Source: Flavobacteriales bacterium
Lineage (GTDB): Bacteria > Bacteroidota > Bacteroidia > Flavobacteriales_E > Vicingaceae
DNA length: 64,000 bases
Direction of reading: 5' to 3'
Assembly: GCA_018608405.1 (NCBI GenBank)
Contig: JABAZP010000025.1
Coordinates: 1 to 64,000 of the forward strand
This document shows positions 25,527-33,446 of this stretch, in pieces. Within the stretch, counting starts at the first letter, position 1; every line of letters starts with the position of its first letter. The notes beneath the pieces are model-generated. The model was not told the DNA's origin and did not search any database. It saw nothing but the letters and a program-made list of their open reading frames with translations. The position numbers and the translations under genes were made by a program.

Positions 25527-25922
25527 TTATTTACTCTCGAGATCATGAATATGGTGCTCAAGGGCTTTAACGGAAATTTGAATTTCCCAAATTAAAAATG
25601 CCAAGGAGATGATAAGTAAGATCAGCGCCAAACCAAACACATAAATCGCAACGGTTTGCTGCTGTATGTAAATTAAAAACATGCTCAATACGCACAATAA
25701 CAAGCTACTAATACCATAAATTTGCATGGAACGTGTTAAGTACAAGCGCTTTTTAATATTTTCGATTTGAGCAATAAGCACAGAATCTTTTTCAGTTTGA
25801 TACTTATCATGCAAATTTCTAATGATGGCTGCATAGGCTAAAAAGCGATTAGTATAGGCTAACATGATTAGCGAAATAGCCGAAAATAATAGGGCAGGAG
25901 TGGTTAGGGTCAGGTTTTCCAT
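25527..25922 (-). CDS. DUF2721 membrane protein
   Basis: A 131-residue protein beginning LTLTTPALLFSAISLIMLAYTNRFLAYAA, a hallmark of DUF2721. Two to three further hydrophobic segments follow (IYGISSLLLCVLSMFLIYI, VFGLALILLIISLAFLIW), linked by a basic loop (IENIKKRLYLTRSMQ). The family occurs widely in Bacteroidota with no established function. It is a single gene transcribed toward the aldehyde dehydrogenase pseudogene. Confidence 0.85.
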   Translation of the reverse strand: MENLTLTTPALLFSAISLIMLAYTNRFLAYAAIIRNLHDKYQTEKDSVLIAQIENIKKRLYLTRSMQIYGISSLLLCVLSMFLIYIQQQTVAIYVFGLALILLIISLAFLIWEIQISVKALEHHIHDLESK

Positions 25923-26055
25923 AAAGCACCAGATTTAATATAAGTTTTTACTTTATGTAACGGTTTACAAACTAAAGAAGTTCCAAGATAACTTAGAACT
26001 TCTTTAGTGCTATAAACATTTAGAGTTTATGATTGAAAAAGGTAAACTCTTGATT

Positions 26056-28341
26056 CTAGTTTTTGATTAGTTTTAGCGTTTCTACTCCAGACCCTACAGT
26101 AACTCTCACAAAGTAAATTCCATTTTGCAACGCTGTTGCATCAATGGTAGTTGCATTAGCATTCACAATTATGGATTGAAGTAATTTGCCTTGAAGGTCT
26201 AATACTTCTAGCGTTTCTATAGTTGAACTATTGGACAACTTCCAAAAGTCTTTTGTAGGGTTAGGGTAAACGCTAAATTCACTTACACCAAATTCTTCTA
26301 TTCCAACGGGTTGTCCTTTCCAGAAATAAATGTTGTCTACATAAATTCTAGTGGAAGAACCATTTCCTCCGGTAAATTTAAGCTGAATGGCGTTTGTAAG
26401 ATCACCTGTAATTCCTGCAACAGGAATGTTGATGCTTTGCCATGTGCCATCACCGTTTGGTATTGGATGTGGAATCTCTGTGCCTGAACTAATAACACTT
26501 ATATTCGGCGCAACTCCATCGACTGTCCAAATGTCCAAGTGTAAAGAATCCATGGTGGTAATGTTTAAAGTAGAATTAAATTCTATTCCCTGATAACTAA
26601 AATTAGGATATGCCAATACTGAGTTTGTTGCACTCACTGGAGCAAATAATGGATTTGCCGTAGTAAACCCTGATTGTTGCCAATCGGGGTTGTAGTTTGC
26701 TCCAGAGATGTTGTTGTAGGAGTTGCTGTAAATCGAAATCACATCGACCGCGTTACGAGCAGGAGGGGTTGGTGCATTTACATGAGGAGCTCCGATAAAA
26801 TACCTAACAGTATAGGTTTGCACAACTGTGCTATCTTGCGATGTTACTACTACGGTGCCGCTACCGGGGATACTTGTTGCTTGACTTATAACTGTTGTGG
26901 CACCGGTGTCTACAGTGGTCGCTAATGTTATTGGAGGTATTGTTGTTGTTCCTCCGGCTAATACCACATTGTAATTTGCCGTATTGGGAGTAAAGCCGGG
27001 AATTGGATTTCCATTAACCCTCAGAGCGCCTAACCGTGAATCTTTTCCAGGAGCAGGAGCTGTTTTCCAGAAGTACAGATTATCCACGTAAATTCTTGTA
27101 GAAAATCCATTGCCACCAACAAACTTAAATTGAACAGCACCGGTAAGGTCTCCGGTAATACCTGCAACCGGAATATCAATGCTTTGCCACGTACCATCTC
27201 CGTTTGGTATTGGATGCGGAATTTCTGTACCAGAACTAATTACGGATATACTAGGAGTTACTCCGTCAACCGTCCAAATGTCCAAGTGTAAATAGTCCAT
27301 ACCGCTAATATCCACTACTGAATTAAATTCTATCCCTTGATAATTAAAATTGGGATAGGCCAATACTGAATTTGGTGAATTTGGTGGGGTGTATGTTGAA
27401 CTAGCCGTTGCAAAACCGCTTTGTTGCCAATTTGGATTGTAATTAGCTCCACTGATGTTATTGTACGCACCACTAAATATTGAAATTACGTCAATAGCAT
27501 TGCGCACGGGTGGAGTTTGAGCATCTATGTGAGGAGCTCCTATATAATAGGAAACGGTGTACGTTTGACTCACGGTATTATCTTGTGAAGTTACCACAAC
27601 TGTTGCATTATCTGGAATAGATGTTGCTTGTGTAACAACAGCACTTGCAGCGGTGTCTGTGGTAGTAGCTAAGGTGATTTGAGGTACTACTGTTGATCCG
27701 CCTGGCAATACGATATCGTATGACAATGAATTGGGAGTAAAACCAGCTACCGGAACGTTAGTGACTTCTAAGGCATTGATTGTTGCATCTTTTCCCGGAG
27801 CAACGGGTGTTTTAAAAAAATAAATATTATCTACATAAATAGCACTGGTTGTGCCGTTTCCACCGGTAAACTTTAATTGGATTGCTCTTGCAAGGTTTCC
27901 TGTGATACCTGTAACCGGAACAGTGATACTTTGCCAAGATCCTACTGTATTGGAAATTGCCTGTGGCACTTCAGGGCCTGAGCTAATTACTGCTAAACTT
28001 GGGGCTACACCACCTGCGGTCCAAATGTCTAGATGCAACGAATCCATGGCAGTAATATCTATGACAGTATTAAATTCAATACCTTGATAGTTAAAGTTAG
28101 GATATGCCAATAACGAGTTGGTTGAGTTTGGAGGTGTGAACGTTGAGCTAGCAGTTGCGAAACCACTTTGTTGCCAATTTGGGTTGTAATTCGCACCCGA
28201 TATATTGTTGTATGCTCCGCTAAAAATAGAAATTACATCTACTGCGTTTCGAGCAGGAGGCGTTGGTGCATCTGTAGTTGGTGCCTGAGAAAAGCCTGAA
28301 AGGGTAAATAAAAGTAACAGAGTAAAGCTTATTAATTTCAT
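26056..28341 (-). CDS. T9SS-exported protein with three large repeats
   Basis: The 761-residue protein has a signal peptide (MKLISFTLLLLFTLSGFSQ) and three near-identical repeats of about 245 residues. Each begins APTPPARNAVDVISIFSGAY or similar and contains YNPNWQQSGF, FNYQGIEFN, LHLDIWT, FTGGNG or FVGGNG and YVDNIYFWK. A linker resembling a cadherin-like beta-sandwich (TVVVTSQDNTVSQTYTVSYYIGAP) sits between the repeats. The C-terminus (FSVYPNPTKDFWKL to LKLIKN) is a T9SS sorting domain. The repeated domain looks like the carbohydrate-binding modules that accompany glycoside hydrolases, but no catalytic domain is seen. The function is probably binding of a polysaccharide or matrix at the surface. 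Confidence 0.88.
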   Translation of the reverse strand: MKLISFTLLLLFTLSGFSQAPTTDAPTPPARNAVDVISIFSGAYNNISGANYNPNWQQSGFATASSTFTPPNSTNSLLAYPNFNYQGIEFNTVIDITAMDSLHLDIWTAGGVAPSLAVISSGPEVPQAISNTVGSWQSITVPVTGITGNLARAIQLKFTGGNGTTSAIYVDNIYFFKTPVAPGKDATINALEVTNVPVAGFTPNSLSYDIVLPGGSTVVPQITLATTTDTAASAVVTQATSIPDNATVVVTSQDNTVSQTYTVSYYIGAPHIDAQTPPVRNAIDVISIFSGAYNNISGANYNPNWQQSGFATASSTYTPPNSPNSVLAYPNFNYQGIEFNSVVDISGMDYLHLDIWTVDGVTPSISVISSGTEIPHPIPNGDGTWQSIDIPVAGITGDLTGAVQFKFVGGNGFSTRIYVDNLYFWKTAPAPGKDSRLGALRVNGNPIPGFTPNTANYNVVLAGGTTTIPPITLATTVDTGATTVISQATSIPGSGTVVVTSQDSTVVQTYTVRYFIGAPHVNAPTPPARNAVDVISIYSNSYNNISGANYNPDWQQSGFTTANPLFAPVSATNSVLAYPNFSYQGIEFNSTLNITTMDSLHLDIWTVDGVAPNISVISSGTEIPHPIPNGDGTWQSINIPVAGITGDLTNAIQLKFTGGNGSSTRIYVDNIYFWKGQPVGIEEFGVSEFSVYPNPTKDFWKLSNSSTIETLEVLDLQGKLLQSIIVNANATTIDATALQNGIYFVRVTVGSGVETLKLIKN

Positions 28342-28669
28342 GGTTGCTTGAATAAATAGTACTAGTGTAATAGAGTTAAATTAATGCTTGTAATTGGATT
28401 TAGACCTTATAGTATAAATTACAATTACCTAACAAATATAGGTAAAAAGTAGAACTACTGATTACTCCATTAAATTTAATTGTGCTGTAGAAATATCTTA
28501 AAAAGACCATTATTTGAAAGGGACCAGAATAACCTTAATATAAGGCAATAAACTAAAAGCTTACTTGTTTGTAGTGAGTTAAATATGAGTTGTGATTAAA
28601 TTAAAAAGAATCAGCTCATTATATATTAAAACGACTCGTAACTGTATTTATTCTCTTCGTAATGGATAG
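28342..28669. other. 328-base stretch without a gene
   Basis: AT-rich, with stops in every frame. It should contain the promoter of the three-repeat T9SS gene (upstream of its start at 28341) and the 3' flank of oxyR. I see no hairpin or motif worth naming. Confidence 0.4.
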
Positions 28670-29614
28670 TTAAATTCCAATTATATTCAAGTCGCTATTC
28701 TTAAAGGCTGTCGTTTTTAACTGAGGTTTAACAATTTCTTGAATGAGTTCTGCCAGTTTAATCATACTTCGTTTTTTAGAAATGGGTTTAATCGCCAGCA
28801 GGCTAATTTCCCGAACGGGAATAGGTTTCTGAAAGAATTGAGTTTTTGCTTTTCTATTTTTAGATAGGTTGTTGTAATAAAGTTCCGGAACCAGTGTTAG
28901 TCCGCCCATTTGATCGCTAAGGTTTAATAGTGTTTCAAATGAATTGCTCTTAAATTGTAAGTTTTCAGTTTGCTCTTTCTTTTCTCGAATCTTGCACAAG
29001 GTCATACTTTGACTTCGAAAGCAATGCCCTTCTTCTAGCAGCCATACCTTTTTGTTTTCTACGTCTTTAGAGCTAACAAAACCTTTATCAGTTTCGGAAA
29101 TTCCATATACCATCATGGCTTCGTAATACAAGATTTGCTCTTCATATGCCTCACTCAAATCTTCGATGGGTGTAGATAGCAATCCAAAATCAATTTGATT
29201 GTGAGCTAGTTGATATAAAATTTCATCGGTGGTTATTTCAGAAATAACAAGCTTTAATTTGGGATGCTGCTCTATTATGCTCGGCAGTATCAACGGTAAG
29301 AGAGAGTTGGCAATGGTTGGAATAATCCCCAATCGAATTTCTCCCATCATTTCACCAGTGTCTAGTTGACTCAAATGAAATAATTCTTGCTGCTTCGCTA
29401 AAATATCTTCTGCCTTTTTAAGCACCAATATTCCATCATCTGTAGTTTGTATGGGGTGCCTGCTGCGATCAAACAATTGAACGGATAGCTCTTCTTCAAG
29501 CTTTTTAATCATCGCACTTAGCGTAGCTTGAGTAATGTTGCAGCTTTCAGCAGCTTTACCAAAGTGTTTGGTTCTGTGAACGGCTAAGGCGTATTCTAGT
29601 TGTTGAAAGTTCAT
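28670..29614 (-). CDS. oxyR: OxyR-type LysR regulator
   Basis: The 314-residue protein starts with a LysR HTH (MNFQQLEYALAVHRTKHFGKAAESCN) and contains the redox pair Cys198 and Cys207 in EGHCFRSQSMTLC. This matches the spacing and context of the peroxide-sensing Cys199/Cys208 of E. coli OxyR. The product should activate peroxide-defence genes on disulphide formation. It is divergent to the peroxiredoxin gene, with an OxyR-like box covering its own -7 element and start region, which suggests autorepression. Confidence 0.92.
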   Translation of the reverse strand: MNFQQLEYALAVHRTKHFGKAAESCNITQATLSAMIKKLEEELSVQLFDRSRHPIQTTDDGILVLKKAEDILAKQQELFHLSQLDTGEMMGEIRLGIIPTIANSLLPLILPSIIEQHPKLKLVISEITTDEILYQLAHNQIDFGLLSTPIEDLSEAYEEQILYYEAMMVYGISETDKGFVSSKDVENKKVWLLEEGHCFRSQSMTLCKIREKKEQTENLQFKSNSFETLLNLSDQMGGLTLVPELYYNNLSKNRKAKTQFFQKPIPVREISLLAIKPISKKRSMIKLAELIQEIVKPQLKTTAFKNSDLNIIGI

Positions 29615-29615
29615 A

Positions 29616-29682
29616 ATCGATAATATCTATCAAAGATATAGATTTAATCGTTTGGTTCTATTAAACAATGCAACTAACTTTG
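29616..29682. promoter_or_regulatory. OxyR box and divergent promoters
   Basis: Bases 29616-29652 align to the classic OxyR pattern ATAGnTnnnAnCTAT-n7-ATAGnTnnnAnCTAT. The inner CTAT (29627-29630), 7-base spacer CAAAGAT and ATAG (29638-29641) match exactly, and 17 of 20 defined positions agree overall. The spacer carries the oxyR -7 box (TATCTTTG on the minus strand). Toward the peroxiredoxin gene TTTG (29651-29654), 20 bases and TAACTTTG (29675-29682) form a good -33/-7 promoter starting at the end of the OxyR box. Confidence 0.75.
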
Positions 29683-29714
29683 TGGCTCAATACAAACTTT
29701 AAAAACTAAAAACT

Positions 29715-30353
29715 ATGTCATTTGTAGGCAAAAAAATTCCAAATTTAAACGTTATAGCCATGGACGAAATGGGTGATAACAAAACTATTAACATCTTTGA
29801 AGAGGCAACAAAAAATAACAAGAAGGTATTGTTATTCTGGTATCCAAAAGATTTCACTTTTGTGTGTCCAACAGAATTGCACGCATTCCAGGCGGCATTG
29901 CCAGAATTTGAAAAAAGAAACACAATCGTAATCGGTGCTTCTTGCGATACTGCAGAGGTTCATTTTGCTTGGTTAAATACTGCGAAAGATAACGGTGGTA
30001 TCGAAGGGGTAACTTACCCAATTGTAGCAGATAGTAACAGAAACTTAGCATCCATCTTAGATATTTTAGATGTATCTGCTGTAGAGTACAACGAAGAGTA
30101 CAATGTTGACATTGTTACAGGAGACAGCGTATCATATAGAGCGACCTACTTAATTGATGAAGAAGGAACAGTATTTCATGAAGGAATTAACCACATGCCG
30201 TTAGGAAGAAACGTAAATGAGTTTATTCGTTTAATTGATGCTTACTCACACGTGCAAAAAAACGGAGAGGTTTGTCCTGCAAACTGGGAAGAAGGTAAAG
30301 ATGCGATGAAAGCCGACAGAAAAGGTACAGCAGAGTACTTGAGCAAAAACTAA
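29715..30353 (+). CDS. typical 2-Cys peroxiredoxin (AhpC/Prx1 type)
   Basis: The 212-residue enzyme reduces hydrogen peroxide and alkyl peroxides. Peroxidatic Cys51 lies in DFTFVCPTELHAFQ and the resolving Cys188 in GEVCPANW. ATYLIDEEGTVFHE and the Arg in the NMPLGRN-like segment are family landmarks. It is divergent from oxyR and sits behind an OxyR box. A terminator-like hairpin follows, then a thioredoxin-like gene that may recycle it. Confidence 0.95.
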   Translation: MSFVGKKIPNLNVIAMDEMGDNKTINIFEEATKNNKKVLLFWYPKDFTFVCPTELHAFQAALPEFEKRNTIVIGASCDTAEVHFAWLNTAKDNGGIEGVTYPIVADSNRNLASILDILDVSAVEYNEEYNVDIVTGDSVSYRATYLIDEEGTVFHEGINHMPLGRNVNEFIRLIDAYSHVQKNGEVCPANWEEGKDAMKADRKGTAEYLSKN

Positions 30354-30368
30354 ATCGTCAACAACGTA

Positions 30369-30406
30369 GGATAAAAGACGGATGTTAAGTCAAACGTCTT
30401 TTATCC
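30369..30406 (+). terminator. terminator or attenuator between peroxiredoxin and thioredoxin genes
   Basis: Perfect 12-base arms GGATAAAAGACG / CGTCTTTTATCC around a 14-base loop, then TTTATTTC. It should let most transcripts end after the peroxiredoxin gene, with some read-through to the thioredoxin gene. Confidence 0.65.
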
Positions 30407-30435
30407 TTTATTTCAAAATTTAATCATATTAAACT

Positions 30436-30750
30436 ATGTATCAAGAATTAACAGAAGACAATTTAGCTGCAAAAGTAAAAGAAGGAGGAACGGTAATCGT
30501 GCAATTCTCTGCCGGGTGGTGTGGTAATTGCCGCATGATGAAGCCTAAGTTTAAACGTTTCTCAACTGAGCATGAAGATGCTGCTTTTTTGATGGTAGAT
30601 GCTGAAAAGTATCCAGAGTCAAGAAAATTGGCAGATGTGAACAACTTACCAACGTTTGCAGCTTTTAAAAATGGAGTGTTAGTAAAGCAAATTCAAACAA
30701 ATAAAGCTGAAAACCTAAAAGAAATGATCGATGAGATTACCACTAATTAA
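30436..30750 (+). CDS. thioredoxin-like protein
   Basis: A 104-residue thioredoxin-fold protein without signal peptide. The active site is FSAGWCGNCRMMKP (Cys29-Gly-Asn-Cys32), differing from the WCGPC of classic thioredoxins, and the cis-Pro motif NNLPTFAAF is present. Position after the peroxiredoxin and the OxyR box suggests it is the electron donor of that enzyme. Its last codons overlap the next gene by 20 bases. Confidence 0.9.
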   Translation: MYQELTEDNLAAKVKEGGTVIVQFSAGWCGNCRMMKPKFKRFSTEHEDAAFLMVDAEKYPESRKLADVNNLPTFAAFKNGVLVKQIQTNKAENLKEMIDEITTN

Positions 30751-30988
30751 GCACATCAACAGCTTCATCACAGAGAATGATGAAGATTATGTGAACGAAG
30801 CAATAGAGGTGTTAGAACACCTTTCGGAAAGCGCTGCGTTGAAAGACGAAGAGCTAGATGTAATTGGAGAGTTGCTGTCGAATTTGTACGGCGGACTTGA
30901 GGTTGCGAAAATGGTTAAAGAAGGAAAAACAGAAAAAGAAGCAGCCAATGCTTTTATGCAACGAGTTTTAGGATCAATAGATCAATAG
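30731..30988 (+). CDS. small DUF6952-type protein, partner of the thioredoxin gene
   Basis: An 85-residue acidic helical protein (MRLPLIKHINSFITENDEDYVNEAIEVLEHL; ELDVIGELLSNLYGGLEVAKMV). It fits the small DUF6952 family found beside this thioredoxin and peroxiredoxin in Bacteroidota, as I recall it. No signal peptide. Overlap with the thioredoxin stop indicates translational coupling. Likely role: an adaptor or regulator of the redox pair (inference). Confidence 0.75.
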   Translation: MRLPLIKHINSFITENDEDYVNEAIEVLEHLSESAALKDEELDVIGELLSNLYGGLEVAKMVKEGKTEKEAANAFMQRVLGSIDQ

Positions 30989-31193
30989 ACTCTGCGCTTG
31001 ATAACAGCCACAACCTTAAAATAGTACAGTTCGTCAAAACAATTATATCCAAATATTGTTGTATTTCTAGAGATAAGTATTTTATTTTAAGCTATTAAGC
31101 ATTGAAATTTGACGACCGTTGAATCTATCCACTTATCCATTCGTAACCTCACAGCGAATCAGTGCAAATAACTAAAACCATAAAACAAGAATA

Positions 31194-31295
31194 ATGAACA
31201 AAATAGGATTAGACACAAAAAAAAGCGAAGAATTAGCAGAATTATTAAACGATTTATTAGCCAATTATTCGGTGTTCTATCAAAACACAAGATGA
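31194..31295 (+). pseudogene. dps: 5' stub of a dps (ferritin-like stress) gene
   Basis: A 33-codon frame, MNKIGLDTKKSEELAELLND then LLANYSVFYQNTR, matches the start of Dps-type DNA-protection proteins and breaks at TGA TAA where intact proteins continue with GFHWN and the ferroxidase ligands. The next bases give only an unrelated Lys-rich stretch to 31373. Dps is a common OxyR target, which fits the position after the peroxiredoxin cluster. The remainder has been deleted. Confidence 0.7.
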
Positions 31296-31451
31296 TAATG
31301 TTTACATCATTCGCTACAAAGACGGAGCAGGGAAAGAGAAAAGCAAAAAGGGAACACTTACGTTGATTCGGTAGGAATTCAAATACTAAATACAACCTCA
31401 TTTGTCGCGCTTCAATCAAAATAGAATCAAGAATCCAAGTAGTTTTGCACC

Positions 31452-32237
31452 ATGAAAAAAAGTGTTAGTAGTATCGTCATATTGATTTCCGTTTTTATAA
31501 CAGCTTGCTCAGGTGGGCCAGACAAGAAAGCTCAAATAGAGGAAGTTGTCTCAAAACAAGATGCTAAAGCAGAACAAATCATTCAACAATCCATCCAGGC
31601 TCATGGTGGCGAATTGTATGAAAAGGCGCATTTTCAATTTACGTTCAGAGAAAACAGCTATCGCTTTAACAACGACAAAACATTTTTTGAATATGAATTT
31701 AATGGTCTCAACAAAAAAGGAGATTCTATTCAAACTGTATTGAATAAAAGTGGTGTTAACGTATGGGAAAATGGCAAGTCACTAGAGTTGAATGAGAAAG
31801 AACAACTAATCTATTCAGAAAACTTAAATTCAGTGATTTACTTTGCAACCTTACCGCATAAATTGGGCGATCAATCGGTCAATAAGTTCTATGAAGGAAC
31901 CACCACTATTAAAGGTAAAACCTATGAAGTAATTAAAGTAACGTTCGACCAAGAAGGTGGAGGAACTGATTTCGACGACGAGTATTTCTATTGGGTGAAT
32001 GCTGAAACCATGCTAATAGATTATTTGGGGTATAATTATCACACAAATGGCGGTGGAGTTCGATTTAGAGCAGCCTACAATCCTCGAAAAGTAGAAGGTA
32101 TTCACTTTCAAGATTACATCAATTACAAAGCAGAAGTGGGCACTCCGCTTGGAACACTAGCTGAGCTATATGAAAGTGGTAAGTTGGAAGAGCTTTCTAG
32201 AATTGAGACCGAAGATATAACGCTGGTAAAGAATTAA
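31452..32237 (+). CDS. DUF6503-type lipoprotein
   Basis: The 261-residue protein has a lipoprotein leader (VFITAC then SGGP). A mature domain follows with IQAHGGELYEKAHFQFTFRE, FATLPHKLGD, YEVIKVTFDQEGG and the DYLGYNYHTNGGGVRFR region. This is the pattern I associate with the DUF6503 lipoprotein family of Bacteroidota. It probably folds as a LolA/outer-membrane-lipoprotein-like beta barrel; no function is established. It is a monocistronic gene in the plus direction. Confidence 0.78.
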   Translation: MKKSVSSIVILISVFITACSGGPDKKAQIEEVVSKQDAKAEQIIQQSIQAHGGELYEKAHFQFTFRENSYRFNNDKTFFEYEFNGLNKKGDSIQTVLNKSGVNVWENGKSLELNEKEQLIYSENLNSVIYFATLPHKLGDQSVNKFYEGTTTIKGKTYEVIKVTFDQEGGGTDFDDEYFYWVNAETMLIDYLGYNYHTNGGGVRFRAAYNPRKVEGIHFQDYINYKAEVGTPLGTLAELYESGKLEELSRIETEDITLVKN

Positions 32238-32317
32238 CCGAAATAGCAGGTAATCTTTGATGAATTCAGTTGTAAAAAGATATTTTTACAGCGCGTTAAT
32301 CGCAAAATACAATTAAA

Positions 32318-32794
32318 ATGGAAGAAGAGCAGGAGAAAAAGAATTTTGTCATAAAAGGAAATGCTAAAAAGAAGGTAGTGAGTTTTGGTGCATCTAAAGC
32401 TAAGGCTTCAAAAGAGGAGAAACCAAGAGTAACACCTCGAACAAGGGCCGTTTCTGCGAATGATGCTCCGGCAGAAGGGAAAGTTGAAAAGAAAGTCAAT
32501 GATAACTTCGCAAAACACTCATTAAGAGAGCCGTTAGAAGAAGGGGAGTACCCAAGAGAATTGAAGCATCAGTTTAGTATTAACACTGAGTTTGAAGCGG
32601 CATTTGAAAAACTAACGGATGGACAAAAAGAGGGGTATTTATTCTACTTTAGAGGACCGAAATTAACAGCTTCCATTACTAACAGAATTGTAAAAAAAAT
32701 TGATAGAATTATGAACGGTCATGGGTTGAACGATTGTATTTGTGGTAAATCCAAGAGCATGCCGAATTGTGATGGGTCACATAAGAATGCTTGA
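32318..32794 (+). CDS. YdeI-type C-terminal domain fused to a CDGSH iron-sulphur motif
   Basis: About residues 1-75 are Lys/Ala/Glu-rich and probably disordered. Residues about 75-135 match the C-terminal domain of the YdeI/OmpD-associated family (FEKLTDGQKEGYLFYFRGPK, SRIVKKIDRI-like). Residues 140-155 are CICGKSKSMPNCDGSH, an exact CDGSH [2Fe-2S] motif (C-x-C-x2-S-x3-P-x-C-D-G-S-H). No signal peptide, so cytoplasmic. The family is sometimes called bacteriocin-protection protein; its biochemical role is unknown. The Fe-S motif suggests redox sensing or electron transfer. Confidence 0.78.
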   Translation: MEEEQEKKNFVIKGNAKKKVVSFGASKAKASKEEKPRVTPRTRAVSANDAPAEGKVEKKVNDNFAKHSLREPLEEGEYPRELKHQFSINTEFEAAFEKLTDGQKEGYLFYFRGPKLTASITNRIVKKIDRIMNGHGLNDCICGKSKSMPNCDGSHKNA

Positions 32795-32855
32795 TACCAA
32801 CCTTTTCTTTTAAATTAAATTCACATAGCACTTACAAATAAATTAAAACACAGCC

Positions 32856-33365
32856 ATGAAGAAGTATTTTGTAGTAAGTACAATGTTGATTTTAATAAGC
32901 TTAAGTGTATTTTCGCAAGAGCATTCGGTGTCCAATGAATACCCCGGCTCAATTGTAGATGTAAGTGCTGGTGTTGGTCAAAGTCATGGTATTATTGGTG
33001 TGAAATCAGTATTGGGATACAAAGGCACAGGTTTGATGCTGGCAGTTGGTTCTTTTGATGGATTTACTACTACAGCTATAGGTTTTCAAGTTGCAGTTGA
33101 TTGGTGGTTTGCAAGTTTGTCATATGGAGCTACCGGTTCTTATGAAGTTGCATTCGGTGGACAGGTGGATAAAGGGTTGACACAAAGTTTTGTGTTCCTG
33201 ACAGGCGGTAGAATTAATCTAATAAAAAGTAAACGATTGTATTTAGAGTTAGCTGCGGGCCTTGCAGGATCTGACGAAATTCCCGCACCATTTGGCCAGG
33301 TGCAAGAGATTGAAGGTGGATTAAGTTTAGGCTTTGGCTTAGGTTATCGGTTCAGTAATTTTTAG
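32856..33365 (+). CDS. small exported protein, probably outer-membrane beta-barrel
   Basis: A 169-residue protein with signal peptide (MKKYFVVSTMLILISLSVFSQ). Gly-rich, alternating hydrophobic stretches (GVGQSHGIIGVKSVLGYKG, IEGGLSLGFGLGYRFSNF) end in an aromatic residue, as barrel proteins usually do. No family assigned. Length would allow about eight strands. Confidence 0.6.
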   Translation: MKKYFVVSTMLILISLSVFSQEHSVSNEYPGSIVDVSAGVGQSHGIIGVKSVLGYKGTGLMLAVGSFDGFTTTAIGFQVAVDWWFASLSYGATGSYEVAFGGQVDKGLTQSFVFLTGGRINLIKSKRLYLELAAGLAGSDEIPAPFGQVQEIEGGLSLGFGLGYRFSNF

Positions 33366-33446
33366 AATACACTAATTACAGAGCAAAATACATTTGATGA
33401 GTACTTTTATTGTCACTAAAATACTATTATAACCTTCACTCCATTC

